Below, piece by piece: positions 16,942-25,655 of a stretch of 64,000 bases of DNA. This DNA comes from Bacteroidaceae bacterium (GTDB taxonomy: Bacteria > Bacteroidota > Bacteroidia > Bacteroidales > Bacteroidaceae). Within the stretch, counting starts at the first letter, position 1, and the number at the start of each line of letters is the position of its first letter. The stretch lies in contig JAKSIP010000005.1 of NCBI GenBank assembly GCA_024398715.1, positions 1 to 64,000 of the forward strand, in the 5' to 3' direction. The position numbers and the translations under genes were made by a program. The notes beneath the pieces are model-generated. The model was not told where the DNA came from and did not search any database. It saw only the letters and a list, made by a program, of their open reading frames with translations.

Positions 16942-18288
16942 TTATTCCAGACCTTTTATTTTCTCTTTGATGAGTGCAGACTCTTTCTCGTATCCCGGTT
17001 TGTCCAGCAGTGCGAACATGTTCTTTTTGTATGCTTCAACGCCCGGCTGGTCAAAAGGATTGACTCCGAGCAGATAGCCTGATATGCCGCATGCTTTTTC
17101 AAACATGTAGATAAGCTGTCCTAACCAGTACTCGTCCAGTTCAGGCAGTGTGATGCGTATGTTTGGTACGCCGCCGTCAATATGTGCAAGGCGTGTTCCC
17201 AGTTCTGCCATCTTGTTGACCTGGTCAACGTGTTTGCCGGCAAGGAAATTGAGACCGTCAACGTTTGCGGCATCGGATGGGACAATAAGGCTGTGCTGTA
17301 CCTTGTCAACGGAGATGACTGTTTCAAAGATTGTGCGCTCGCCCTGCTGTATCCATTGTCCCATGGAGTGAAGGTCTGTGGAGAAGTCAACGCTGGCAGG
17401 GTAGATGGCCTTGCCGTCCTTTCCTTCAGATTCACCGTAAAGCTGTTTCCACCACTCTGCAAAGAAATGCAGTTTGGGGCAGAAGTTGACAAGTATCTCT
17501 ATTTTCTTTCCACCTTTATATAATAGGTTGCGGGCTGCTGCATATACGGCTGCCGGGTTCTGCTCGAACGGAACACTGCCCAGGGTTCTCTGGCGCATGT
17601 CGCAGGCTCCCTCAACAAGTTTCTTGATATCGTATCCTGCAACGGCAATGGGCAGGAGTCCTACAGGAGTAAGCACTGAGTAGCGGCCGCCAACGTTGTC
17701 CGGAATGATGAAGCTCTTGTAACCTTCTTTATCGGCGGTTGTGCGGGCTGCACCTTTTTTGGCATCGGTTATGGCTACAATCACTTTGCGCGCCATATCG
17801 GCTCCGCGCTGTTTCTCACACTGTGCTTTGAGCAGACGGAATGCCAGGGCTGTCTCTGTTGTGGTTCCGGATTTTGATATGTTGATGACACCAAAATCTT
17901 TGTCTTTCAGGAACTCTGTAAGCTCAAACAGATAATCTTCTGATATGTTGTGTCCTGCAAATACTATTGTAGGGTTCTTCTTGTCTGTGAGCAACCATTG
18001 GAAGCTGTTTGCGAATGCTTCTATGACTGCGCGTGCTCCAAGATAGCTGCCTCCAATACCTGCTACAACTACTACGCTGCAGTTTTGGCGCAATGTCTTG
18101 GCTGTGGCGTTGATCTCTCCAATGAAGTCCGGTGTGATTTCCGTGGGAAGGTCAAGCCAGCCTGTAAAATCGTTTCCGGCACCTGTCCTGTTTTCAAGAG
18201 TGCTTAGAGCTTTGGTAACATCGGCTTTGTAACTGTCAAGTCTTGCAAGTTGCTCTTTTCCAATTTGGTTGATGTCAATTGTTATCAT
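16942..18288 (-). CDS. pgi: Glucose-6-phosphate isomerase
   Basis: A 448-residue isomerase converting glucose 6-phosphate and fructose 6-phosphate. The sugar-phosphate binding [16 protein letters not shown], the [14 protein letters not shown] block and the active-site [19 protein letters not shown] are visible. The length is that of the short bacterial form rather than the 550-residue proteobacterial form. It follows gpsA by 7 bases. Confidence 0.97.
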   Translation of the reverse strand: MITIDINQIGKEQLARLDSYKADVTKALSTLENRTGAGNDFTGWLDLPTEITPDFIGEINATAKTLRQNCSVVVVAGIGGSYLGARAVIEAFANSFQWLLTDKKNPTIVFAGHNISEDYLFELTEFLKDKDFGVINISKSGTTTETALAFRLLKAQCEKQRGADMARKVIVAITDAKKGAARTTADKEGYKSFIIPDNVGGRYSVLTPVGLLPIAVAGYDIKKLVEGACDMRQRTLGSVPFEQNPAAVYAAARNLLYKGGKKIEILVNFCPKLHFFAEWWKQLYGESEGKDGKAIYPASVDFSTDLHSMGQWIQQGERTIFETVISVDKVQHSLIVPSDAANVDGLNFLAGKHVDQVNKMAELGTRLAHIDGGVPNIRITLPELDEYWLGQLIYMFEKACGISGYLLGVNPFDQPGVEAYKKNMFALLDKPGYEKESALIKEKIKGLE

Positions 18289-18295
18289 AGGCGTA

Positions 18296-19297
18296 TCATT
18301 TAAAACAGTCTGTCAATAATTTGATAGCCATTGTAGGCTGTATATGTTCATAAAGAATATTGTACATGGCATCAAGAATAGGCATATTTACTCTGTAATG
18401 CTCATTTATCTCTTTCATGCACTTTACTCCGTAGTATCCCTCGGCTATCATCTCCATTTCCATCTGGGCTGCCGTTACTGAGTATCCTTTGCCTATCATT
18501 GTACCGAATACGCGGTTGCGTGAGAACTTGGAGTATGCGGTAACAAGAAGATCGCCCAGATAAACCGAATCGTTGACGGCCCTGTCTGCCCAAGGTCTTG
18601 CCACTTCAAGAAAATGGTTCATCTCCTGAATGGCGTTGGAAATGAGTACGGCCTGGAAATTGTCTCCATATTTCAAGCCGTTGCATACACCGGCGGCCAG
18701 AGCATACACATTCTTGAGTACGGAACTGAACTCTATTCCGGGTACATCTATACTGGTTGATGTTCTTACAAAACGGTTGGTGAATTTTTTTGCCAAAGAT
18801 TCGGCCGATTCAATGTCTGTGCATCCTATTGTAAGGTATGAACGACGTTCCATTGCAACCTCTTCGGCGTGGCACGGACCTGCCACTACGGCAATGTTGT
18901 CCTGCGGCACTCCGTAGAACTTGTGGAAATATTCAGACATTATGAGATTGTCGTCAGGAACAATTCCCTTGACTGCCGATACAATGAATTTGTCTCTGAG
19001 CGGCAGTGTCAGATTCTTCAGATGGGATTTGAAATATGGGGACGGAGTCACAAATATCAGAACCTCTGAATCTCTTACAACCTGGTCAATGTCAGAGTAG
19101 AAATTGATCTGGTTTATGTTGAACTGTACACTGGTAAGATATGCGGGGTTGTGCCCCAGACGTTTGAAATCCGCAATGCGGTCCTCACGGCGTATGTACC
19201 AGTTGATGGAATCCTCGTGTGTAAGAATGATTTTGGCAATGGCGGTAGCCCAGCTTCCGCCACCCATAATTGCAAGTTTACCTTTTGGAAATCCCAT
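18296..19297 (-). CDS. gpsA: Glycerol-3-phosphate dehydrogenase [NAD(P)+]
   Basis: A 333-residue dehydrogenase that makes sn-glycerol 3-phosphate from dihydroxyacetone phosphate for phospholipid synthesis. The dinucleotide fold opens with [14 protein letters not shown], and the catalytic Lys is in the segment [12 protein letters not shown]. The substrate domain has [20 protein letters not shown]. It lies in the operon between lysS (22 bases) and pgi. Confidence 0.95.
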   Translation of the reverse strand: MGFPKGKLAIMGGGSWATAIAKIILTHEDSINWYIRREDRIADFKRLGHNPAYLTSVQFNINQINFYSDIDQVVRDSEVLIFVTPSPYFKSHLKNLTLPLRDKFIVSAVKGIVPDDNLIMSEYFHKFYGVPQDNIAVVAGPCHAEEVAMERRSYLTIGCTDIESAESLAKKFTNRFVRTSTSIDVPGIEFSSVLKNVYALAAGVCNGLKYGDNFQAVLISNAIQEMNHFLEVARPWADRAVNDSVYLGDLLVTAYSKFSRNRVFGTMIGKGYSVTAAQMEMEMIAEGYYGVKCMKEINEHYRVNMPILDAMYNILYEHIQPTMAIKLLTDCFK

Positions 19298-19319
19298 AAA
19301 ATAAGTTTTATGTTAGTAA

Positions 19320-20861
19320 TTATTCCTGTTTCTCTGCAGGTGTATCTTTTGGCTCAGGCTTCATCTGAGGGAAGAGCAGAACTTCCTGAATTGTAGGTTT
19401 GCCTGTAAGAATCATTACAAGACGGTCTATGCCGATGCCGATGCCGCTTGTTGGAGGCATACCGTATTCAAGAGCACGTACAAAGTCCTGATCAATGAAC
19501 ATGGCCTCGTCATCGCCTTTCTGGCTCAAACGCAACTGGTCCTGGAAACGTTCATACTGGTCAATAGGATCATTCAGCTCACTGTAGGCGTTGGCCAGCT
19601 CCTTGCCGTTGACCATCAGCTCAAAACGTTCTGTAAGACCAGCCTTGCTGCGGTGCATCTTGGTAAGAGGAGACATCTCAACAGGGTAGTCAGTAATGAA
19701 TGTAGGCTGTATGTATGTGCCTTCGCAGAACTCGCCGAATATTTCGTCAATGAGTTTGCCCTTGCCCATGCTGGGGTCAACGTCCATTTTGAGAGCTTTG
19801 CATACGGCACGGATTTCGTCCTCGGACTTGCCTTCAAGGTCATATCCGGTTTTTTCTTTTATTGAGTCGAGAATGGAAATACGCTTGAACGGAGCCTTGA
19901 AACTGATTGTGTTTTCTCCGATAGTTGCTTCCGGTTTGCCGTTAACTTCGGTACATATCCGCTCCAGAAGTTTTTCGGTAAAGTCCATCATCCATATATA
20001 ATCCTTGTACTGAACGTAAAGTTCCATACATGTGAATTCAGGGTTGTGGTTCTTGTCCATACCCTCGTTACGGAAGTTCTTGCCAATTTCATACACACCC
20101 TCAAAACCGCCTACAATAAGACGCTTAAGGTAAAGCTCTGTTGCTATGCGGCAATACAGGTCTATATCCAGAGAGTTGTGGTGAGTAATGAACGGACGTG
20201 CTGCGGCACCGCCTGGGATGGACTGCAGAACAGGAGTCTCAACCTCTGTATAGCCGGCATCGTCAAGAACGGCACGCATGGTCTTGAGTATCTTTGAGCG
20301 TTTGAGGAATGTCTCCTTTACGCCGTCGTTTACAACAAGGTCAACATAGCGCTGGCGGTAACGCAGATCAGGATCGTCAAAACGGTCATATGCAACACCG
20401 TCTTTGTATTTTACAATTGGCAGCGGACGCAGGGATTTTGCAAGAACTGTCAGGCGCTGTGCATGAACTGTGATTTCTCCCATCTGTGTGCGGAATACAA
20501 ATCCCTCTATACCGATAAAATCTCCAATGTCAAGCAGTTTCTTGAACACTTTGTTGTACATGTCGGTATTTTCGGCATCGGGACAGATGTCATCGCGGGT
20601 AATATATACCTGAATGCGTCCTTTTGAGTCCTGAAGTTCAATGAACGATGCCTTTCCCATAACGCGGCGGCTCATTAAACGGCCTGCAATGCATACCTGG
20701 CGTTTAGGTTCCTGATCGTCTTTGAATTCTGCCTTTATATCTGTAGAAAATGCGTTTGTAGGGTACATCGCTGCCGGATACGGGTCGATGCCCATGGCAC
20801 GCAATTCATTCAAACTGTTTCTTCTGTATTGTTGCTGATCGTTTAACTCGTTAATATCCAT
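19320..20861 (-). CDS. lysS: Lysyl-tRNA synthetase (class II)
   Basis: A 513-residue class II synthetase charging tRNA-Lys. An anticodon-binding OB fold at about 55-160 is followed by the catalytic core with IPGGAAARPFITHHNSLD, motif 2 RNEGMDKNHNPEFTCMELY and motif 3 GIGIGIDRLVMILTG. A short charged tail extends past the core. It starts 23 bases after aspS ends. Confidence 0.97.
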   Translation of the reverse strand: MDINELNDQQQYRRNSLNELRAMGIDPYPAAMYPTNAFSTDIKAEFKDDQEPKRQVCIAGRLMSRRVMGKASFIELQDSKGRIQVYITRDDICPDAENTDMYNKVFKKLLDIGDFIGIEGFVFRTQMGEITVHAQRLTVLAKSLRPLPIVKYKDGVAYDRFDDPDLRYRQRYVDLVVNDGVKETFLKRSKILKTMRAVLDDAGYTEVETPVLQSIPGGAAARPFITHHNSLDIDLYCRIATELYLKRLIVGGFEGVYEIGKNFRNEGMDKNHNPEFTCMELYVQYKDYIWMMDFTEKLLERICTEVNGKPEATIGENTISFKAPFKRISILDSIKEKTGYDLEGKSEDEIRAVCKALKMDVDPSMGKGKLIDEIFGEFCEGTYIQPTFITDYPVEMSPLTKMHRSKAGLTERFELMVNGKELANAYSELNDPIDQYERFQDQLRLSQKGDDEAMFIDQDFVRALEYGMPPTSGIGIGIDRLVMILTGKPTIQEVLLFPQMKPEPKDTPAEKQE

Positions 20862-20884
20862 AGCGTAGTGTTGCGAATATGTTT

Positions 20885-22639
20885 TTACTTGTTGTTGATT
20901 GAAATTTTAAGTTCGTCAAGCTGTGACTGGTCCAGATAGCCGGGGGCATCGAGCATGACATCGCGGCCGGAGTTGTTCTTTGGGAACGCAATGCAGTCAC
21001 GTATGCTGTCAAGTTTTGCAAACAGGCTTACAAGACGGTCAAGACCGAATGCCAGACCTCCATGAGGTGGTGCTCCGTATTTGAATGCATTCATCAGGAA
21101 GCCGAATTTCTGCTGTGCCTGTTCAGGTGTAAAGCCAAGAACCTTGAATATTTTCTGCTGCAGTACTGAGTCATGAATACGTATGGAACCGCCGCCAACT
21201 TCAACGCCGTTGATAACCATATCGTATGCGTTTGCCCTTACACTCTCCGGATTGGTGTCAAGCATATCCACATCTTCCAGCTTAGGCGATGTGAACGGGT
21301 GGTGCATAGCCATAAGACGGTTTTCTTCCTCGCTCCATTCGTACATTGGGAAATCAATAACCCAAAGACATACAAACTTGTCCTTGTCTCTTAGTCCAAG
21401 TTGCGATGCCATCTCAAGACGCAGTTCCGAAAGCTGTTTGCGGGTCTTCATGGCATCGTCTCCGCTGAGGATAAGAATCAAATCGCCGGCCTCGGCATTG
21501 AATGCCTTTTTCATTTCCTGAAGAACATCCTGTGTGTAGAACTTGTCAACGCTTGACTTGACGCTTCCGTCCTGCTCAACGCGTGCGTAAACCAAACCTT
21601 TGGCTCCGATTTGCGGACGTTTTACAAACTCTGTCAGGGCATCGATCTGCTTGCGCGTATAGCTTGCGGCCCCCTTTGCACAGATACCGCCAATGTATGC
21701 GGCGCTGTCAAATACGCCAAATCCGTGTCCTTTCATTATGCCGTCAATCTCTACAAAACGCATGTCAAAGCGCAGGTCCGGTTTGTCGCTGCCGTAATAC
21801 TTCATTGCATCCTGCCATGTCATGCGCGGGAAGGCTTCTTTCATGTCGATGCCGAGTATTGTCTTGAACAGATGTTTTGCAAGTGACTCGAATATGCTTA
21901 TGATGTCTTCCTGTTCAACGAAAGACATTTCGCAGTCAATCTGTGTGAATTCAGGCTGACGGTCAGCGCGAAGGTCCTCGTCGCGGAAACATTTTGCAAT
22001 CTGGAAATAGCGGTCAAAGCCGGATACCATAAGAAGCTGTTTCAGTATCTGCGGGCTCTGCGGCAGAGCGTAGAACTGTCCGGGATTCATGCGTGACGGA
22101 ACAACAAAGTCACGTGCGCCTTCCGGAGTGGAGTTGATAAGAATAGGGGTTTCAACCTCCATAAAGTTCAAACTGTCAAGGAACTTGCGTATTTCCATAA
22201 CAATCTTGTGGCGCAGTTCCAGATTTGCGCGTACTGCCGTGCGGCGCAGATCAAGATAACGGTATTTCATGCGGATGTCATCTCCGCCGTCTGTATTGTC
22301 TTCTATTGTGAAAGGCGGTGTCAGCGCCTGGTTGATGACGTTAAGCTGTGAAACAAGAATCTCAATGTCTCCTGTTGGCATCTTGGGATTCTTTGAACTG
22401 CGTTCGCTTACAGTTCCCTTGACCTGAATTACAAATTCGCGACCCAGTTGCGATGCCGCTTTGCAAAGCTCTGCATCTGCACTTTCATTGAAGACCAGCT
22501 GTGTTATGCCGTAACGGTCACGCAGGTCAACAAAAATCATACCGCCCATTTTGCGGACACGCTGAACCCAACCTGCCAATGTGACGTCCTGTCCGGCATT
22601 TTCCAGTCTGAGTTCTCCACAAGTTTTTGTTCTGAACAT
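20885..22639 (-). CDS. aspS: Aspartyl-tRNA synthetase
   Basis: A 584-residue class II synthetase of the bacterial AspRS type, with an N-terminal OB fold ([19 protein letters not shown]), motif 2 [18 protein letters not shown], the inserted GAD domain at about 290-410 and motif 3 [11 protein letters not shown]. It is the first gene of the long minus-strand run down to ilvC. Whether it is AspRS only or AspRS/AsnRS cannot be told, but a separate asnS at 44.7 kb argues for a discriminating enzyme. Confidence 0.96.
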   Translation of the reverse strand: MFRTKTCGELRLENAGQDVTLAGWVQRVRKMGGMIFVDLRDRYGITQLVFNESADAELCKAASQLGREFVIQVKGTVSERSSKNPKMPTGDIEILVSQLNVINQALTPPFTIEDNTDGGDDIRMKYRYLDLRRTAVRANLELRHKIVMEIRKFLDSLNFMEVETPILINSTPEGARDFVVPSRMNPGQFYALPQSPQILKQLLMVSGFDRYFQIAKCFRDEDLRADRQPEFTQIDCEMSFVEQEDIISIFESLAKHLFKTILGIDMKEAFPRMTWQDAMKYYGSDKPDLRFDMRFVEIDGIMKGHGFGVFDSAAYIGGICAKGAASYTRKQIDALTEFVKRPQIGAKGLVYARVEQDGSVKSSVDKFYTQDVLQEMKKAFNAEAGDLILILSGDDAMKTRKQLSELRLEMASQLGLRDKDKFVCLWVIDFPMYEWSEEENRLMAMHHPFTSPKLEDVDMLDTNPESVRANAYDMVINGVEVGGGSIRIHDSVLQQKIFKVLGFTPEQAQQKFGFLMNAFKYGAPPHGGLAFGLDRLVSLFAKLDSIRDCIAFPKNNSGRDVMLDAPGYLDQSQLDELKISINNK

Positions 22640-22700
22640 ATTGTATTAAAATTTTATCCGTTCTCTGGAATCTGTTGCAAAGATTCTTGGTTTTGAACCG

Positions 22701-22708
22701 CAAAATTA
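22701..22708 (-). promoter_or_regulatory. Possible -7 box of aspS
   Basis: TAATTTTG on the minus strand, 61 bases before the aspS ATG. No convincing -33 element is present at the normal distance. The gap is shared with the divergent tRNA-Pro promoter. Confidence 0.35.
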
Positions 22709-22769
22709 GCAAAAAAATAGTTATCCATACCTTAATAATAAGAAGAAATACAAAAATAATGCTGATTTC

Positions 22770-22800
22770 TTGCATTTGTTCAAAAATAGATATAATTTTG
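22770..22800 (+). promoter_or_regulatory. Promoter of tRNA-Pro
   Basis: TTG (22770-22772), 20 bases, TAATTTTG (22793-22800), followed by CACCGCTTTT. The same TTTTGCACCGC string follows the -7 box of the tRNA-Leu gene at 41.87 kb, which suggests a shared start region for stable RNA genes. Confidence 0.6.
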
Positions 22801-22824
22801 CACCGCTTTTCAGAAGAAAGCATT

Positions 22825-22899
22825 CGGGATGTAGTTCAGTCCGGTTAGAATACCTGGTTTGGGACCAGGGGGTCGAAGGTTCGAATCCTTTCATCCCGA
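22825..22899 (+). tRNA. tRNA-Pro (anticodon TGG)
   Basis: A 75-base cloverleaf. The acceptor stem CGGGATG pairs with CATCCCG, the D arm is in GTAGTTCAGTCCGGTTAGA, the anticodon loop TTTGGGA sits between CTGG and CCAG, and the T arm contains GGTTCGAATCC. CCA is not encoded; the next bases are CAAG. It is followed by an intrinsic terminator. Confidence 0.96.
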
Positions 22900-22903
22900 C
22901 AAG

Positions 22904-23053
22904 AACCACAAAAATCAAAAAGCAGAGAAATCCTCTGCTTTTTTTATTTCAGTTGTGTCCCCGCTGAGTGCAAATCCATTTGAATTCAGAGGGAACACAA
23001 CTGAAATATGTAAGGCAACGCGGGGGCGTTGCCTTATTTTGATTTTTGTGGTT
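22904..23053. repeat. Nested palindromes forming a potential four-way junction
   Basis: A perfect 17-bp closing stem (22904-22920 with 23037-23053) surrounds three hairpins: 22921-22927 with 22933-22939, a long one opening with 13 perfect pairs (22946-22958 with 22995-23007) and continuing inward, and 23011-23021 with 23026-23036 (11 pairs, loop GGGG). Nearly every base is in a stem. The first hairpin also serves as the tRNA-Pro terminator. No coding frame is supported. A mobile palindromic element or cruciform-forming site is the likely nature. Confidence 0.7.
22921..22945 (+). terminator. Intrinsic terminator after tRNA-Pro
   Basis: AGCAGAG (22921-22927) pairs with CTCTGCT (22933-22939), a five-base loop lies between them, and T residues run to 22945. 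It is 21 bases past the end of the tRNA. Confidence 0.8.
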
Positions 23054-23057
23054 TTTT

Positions 23058-23123
23058 CAGCCGACCCGCGGTAGCGCAAAGGATGGAGCGACCGTAGGGA
23101 GCTCAATCCTTTCAGGTCGGCTG
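23058..23123. repeat. Palindromic element (66 bases)
   Basis: Nine perfect outer pairs (23058-23066 with 23115-23123), then seven (23078-23084 with 23106-23112) and four more (23086-23089 with 23101-23104), with an 11-base loop. It follows the cloverleaf element directly. The composition and layout resemble repetitive extragenic palindromes. The next 130 bases up to 23254 hold the promoter of the secreted-protein gene. Confidence 0.6.
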
Positions 23124-23164
23124 CAGTCTGATCTCCAGCCAGAGAACAAATTCATTTTCTTTTT

Positions 23165-23195
23165 TTTGCATTATTACCAAATGTTGGTAACTTTG
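23165..23195 (+). promoter_or_regulatory. Promoter with overlapping operator-like palindrome
   Basis: TTTG (23165-23168), 19 bases, TAACTTTG (23188-23195). A perfect palindrome TTACCAA-ATG-TTGGTAA (23174-23190) covers the spacer and the start of the -7 box, where a repressor would block polymerase. The leader to the ATG at 23255 is about 55 bases. Confidence 0.55.
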
Positions 23196-23254
23196 TGATT
23201 TAGAGAATCTAAGCAAAATCAATTCATTTGACCCAATTGGAAATATTATAGCGT

Positions 23255-24256
23255 ATGAAAAAACTATTCTTTATTGTTGCAGTACTGCTGTCCTTGAATT
23301 CATTTGCCCAAGAACTGGTGCCTGTAACCGAATATGACGGAGGTTATCTGTATGTCATACAGTCGGACTTTACAAAGGAAAAGAAACCGTTCCTGTACAG
23401 TCGCTGCAGTGGCAAGGCAGAGGGCAGTGATTATATCAGTGAATGGTTTACTGTGTTTGACTCTGACCTCCGTACAGTGACATCTGGGATTATCCCCATC
23501 AAAATACTGAAATATCAGGTTAGGGAAGTGAAAGAAAACCGTCGTTTCTTTTCAAAAAGTGGTGGCGGTATAACTAAGACACAGATTATCGGTCCTACAT
23601 CATATTTTCTGGATGATGAATGGATGACGGTATCTGATGATACATTAGAATATGAGACCTGCGCCGGGTCAATAATCGGATCTTCTTTTTTTGGTATGAG
23701 AGATAATTTCATCACCAACAGCATCTATCTTACTCAGACCATGTTTGATGATGATGAAGATTTTGAGTATCTGTATCAGCATTATGAAGTTGTTCCGTTG
23801 GATTCCAAATCGGAAGGCCAGCCAGATAATATTCATCTTTCGTATGATCCGTTGAATGCCGGTGTGTATTATGACTATTACGATTATGAATACAGTCAGG
23901 AACTGCAAGGATATATATTCACATTATACCGTACAACTTATTATGGCGGAATACAGCAAACCGGTACAGATGTCTGTTCTTTGTCTGATGGCAGTGTAAA
24001 AAATACTCTTTCCAACATTACAGATGTGAAAAGTGCCATTGTTTTCGAATCGGCGGTATATATTGCCGGTTATGATTTGAAAACGAATACATATTGCTTG
24101 TATCGTATTGACAAAGGAATAAGCGGAGTTGAACGTGTAGCGCAGATATCAGATGAAATGCAATTCGGTACCATGTACAGTATTCAAGGCATCCCTGTGT
24201 CCGAAAGTTACAATGGAATAAAATTGAGTAATGGACTGAAGTTCTTGAACAGGTAA
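23255..24256 (+). CDS. Secreted protein of unknown function
   Basis: A 333-residue protein with a clear signal peptide (cleavage likely after SFA, residue 18). The mature part is rich in Asp, Tyr and aromatic residues and looks like beta-structure. I do not recognise the family. The last 25 residues, MYSIQGIPVSESYNGIKLSN and a short tail, resemble the C-terminal signal of type IX secretion cargo or the degenerate end domain common in Bacteroidota surface proteins. It stands alone between its own promoter and terminator. The palindrome in the promoter suggests dedicated regulation. Confidence 0.7.
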   Translation: MKKLFFIVAVLLSLNSFAQELVPVTEYDGGYLYVIQSDFTKEKKPFLYSRCSGKAEGSDYISEWFTVFDSDLRTVTSGIIPIKILKYQVREVKENRRFFSKSGGGITKTQIIGPTSYFLDDEWMTVSDDTLEYETCAGSIIGSSFFGMRDNFITNSIYLTQTMFDDDEDFEYLYQHYEVVPLDSKSEGQPDNIHLSYDPLNAGVYYDYYDYEYSQELQGYIFTLYRTTYYGGIQQTGTDVCSLSDGSVKNTLSNITDVKSAIVFESAVYIAGYDLKTNTYCLYRIDKGISGVERVAQISDEMQFGTMYSIQGIPVSESYNGIKLSNGLKFLNR

Positions 24257-24306
24257 ACGTCAACTGTTACAGAGAAGCGCAACGCGTAGTTATGCGGAGT
24301 TAAAGC

Positions 24307-24357
24307 AAGGGACGGTGTAGCAATCAAAACGCTATACCGTTCCCTTTGTTTCTATTT
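24307..24357 (+). terminator. Intrinsic terminator after the secreted-protein gene
   Basis: A stem AAGGGACGGTGTAGC (24307-24321) with 24331-24346, one bulge and one G.T pair, nine-base loop, followed by TTTGTTTCTATTTT. It lies between two convergent genes and may serve both. Confidence 0.7.
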
Positions 24358-24368
24358 TCAATCACAGA

Positions 24369-25343
24369 TTACAAAGCTGCAATCTGTTCTGCTGTCAGGC
24401 CTGTACACTGACTGATGATTGTAGCGTCAAGGCCAGCAACTTTCATTTTGCGTGCAGTTTCAAGTTTGCCTTCAGCCAACCCTTCTGCAAGACCTTCTTC
24501 GCGGCCTTTTGCCAAACCTTTTTCCAAGCCTTTTGCCTGACCTTCCTCCCAACCGCGCTTGAGCCCCTTGTCAATGGCGGCCTCAAGTTCTGCTGCGCGG
24601 TCAAGCTCAGCATGGAACTTGGCAAGATAATCCATCTGTTCCTGGTAAGTCATGGCAGCAAAATTAGAAATATCAAACAGTTTTTCCAAACATTTGTCAT
24701 TGAAATTTTCCGGAACGGACTTGAGCGACCCCATATTGCGTAGCAGCCATATCATTCTATCGGACAGGGTTTTCAGATCAGACATACTCTTCTTGAACTT
24801 GGGTAGTTCCACAGTCACATAATGCACGTTGTCCGTAAGTGTTTTGCAGATGTCTTTGTCGTTACGTATGCAGAAACTGTTTATGACATTATCTGTAGTT
24901 CTGTCACCATCCATGCTGAAATCCATGATTGCTATTATGTACAGCGGTGCCAGACTGTATTTTTTATCACCGCTCCGCACCTGTTCACGTATTGGATAGG
25001 TGGAGTAATATACCAGACGGTCATTGAAATCCTTCTTCTCTGCCAGCTGCATCTCAATGACCACAGTCTCGCCGTCCTCGGTCGTGGCCTTGATGTCGAA
25101 TATAGTCTTCTTGTCATCCTGACAGTCTCCAATGTTCTCCTGATTGCCAAGAGCCAGTGTCTTGACATGCAAATCTGGTAGGATACTGTCAATGAGCATC
25201 TTGAGAAGTTCTTCATTGCCCGGTGTAGCAAAAACACGTTTGAAGGCAACATCTACACGGAGGTCTATGAACCTGATGTCCTCATCATTTGGATTGATCA
25301 CTGCCGCACCCTGTGCGGAAACTTTGCTTTTTTCTTTTTTCAT
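24369..25343 (-). CDS. Rpn-family recombination-promoting nuclease/putative transposase
   Basis: A 324-residue protein of the PD-(D/E)XK nuclease-family transposase group (Rpn-like). The opening FIDLRVDVAFKRVFATPGNEELLKMLIDSIL and DIKATTEDGETVVIEMQL, with the D...ExQ-type active site, are typical. The C-terminal part is a Lys/Glu/Gly heptad-like run of GLxEGLAEG repeats ending in a small helical domain. Such genes occur in many copies in Bacteroidota, and a 69-base relic of another copy lies at 1719-1787. A possible -7 box TATCTTTG is at 25427-25434 on the minus strand. No terminal repeats are seen. Confidence 0.88.
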   Translation of the reverse strand: MKKEKSKVSAQGAAVINPNDEDIRFIDLRVDVAFKRVFATPGNEELLKMLIDSILPDLHVKTLALGNQENIGDCQDDKKTIFDIKATTEDGETVVIEMQLAEKKDFNDRLVYYSTYPIREQVRSGDKKYSLAPLYIIAIMDFSMDGDRTTDNVINSFCIRNDKDICKTLTDNVHYVTVELPKFKKSMSDLKTLSDRMIWLLRNMGSLKSVPENFNDKCLEKLFDISNFAAMTYQEQMDYLAKFHAELDRAAELEAAIDKGLKRGWEEGQAKGLEKGLAKGREEGLAEGLAEGKLETARKMKVAGLDATIISQCTGLTAEQIAAL

Positions 25344-25597
25344 AGAAATTCAGATTTAATGTGTTTGTAAAAAATATTCATAGCGTACCAATTCATCGGA
25401 TGTAGTGATTTCATGGTTACGTATGGCAAAGATAACATGTAGTTTAAAATAATTGGATACTCAACACTGAAATTTACTGAATTTTTACTGACAGCAGACA
25501 ACTTTGCAATCATAACGCTCATAGGGCCAATTTTATGCAATATTGGCGGCAAAACGCACACCTTCCAAATTGAATACTGCTGCAATCATGTCCAACA

Positions 25598-25628
25598 TTG
25601 ATTGTTTGGGGACTTTTTACTATATTCG
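25598..25628 (+). promoter_or_regulatory. Promoter of the CE15 esterase gene
   Basis: TTG (25598-25600), 20 bases, TATATTCG (25621-25628), one base off the -7 consensus. The start codon is at 25656. The rest of the 312-base gap 25344-25655 shows no gene or repeat that I can recognise. Confidence 0.45.
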
Positions 25629-25655
25629 CGGAATAATCAAAATATTGTTTTTGAG

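Noticed and set aside
22721..22918. Minus-strand frame across tRNA-Pro with a readable peptide (MKGFEPSTPWSQTRY)
   Set aside because: It is the reverse translation of the tRNA gene, a known spurious protein in databases.
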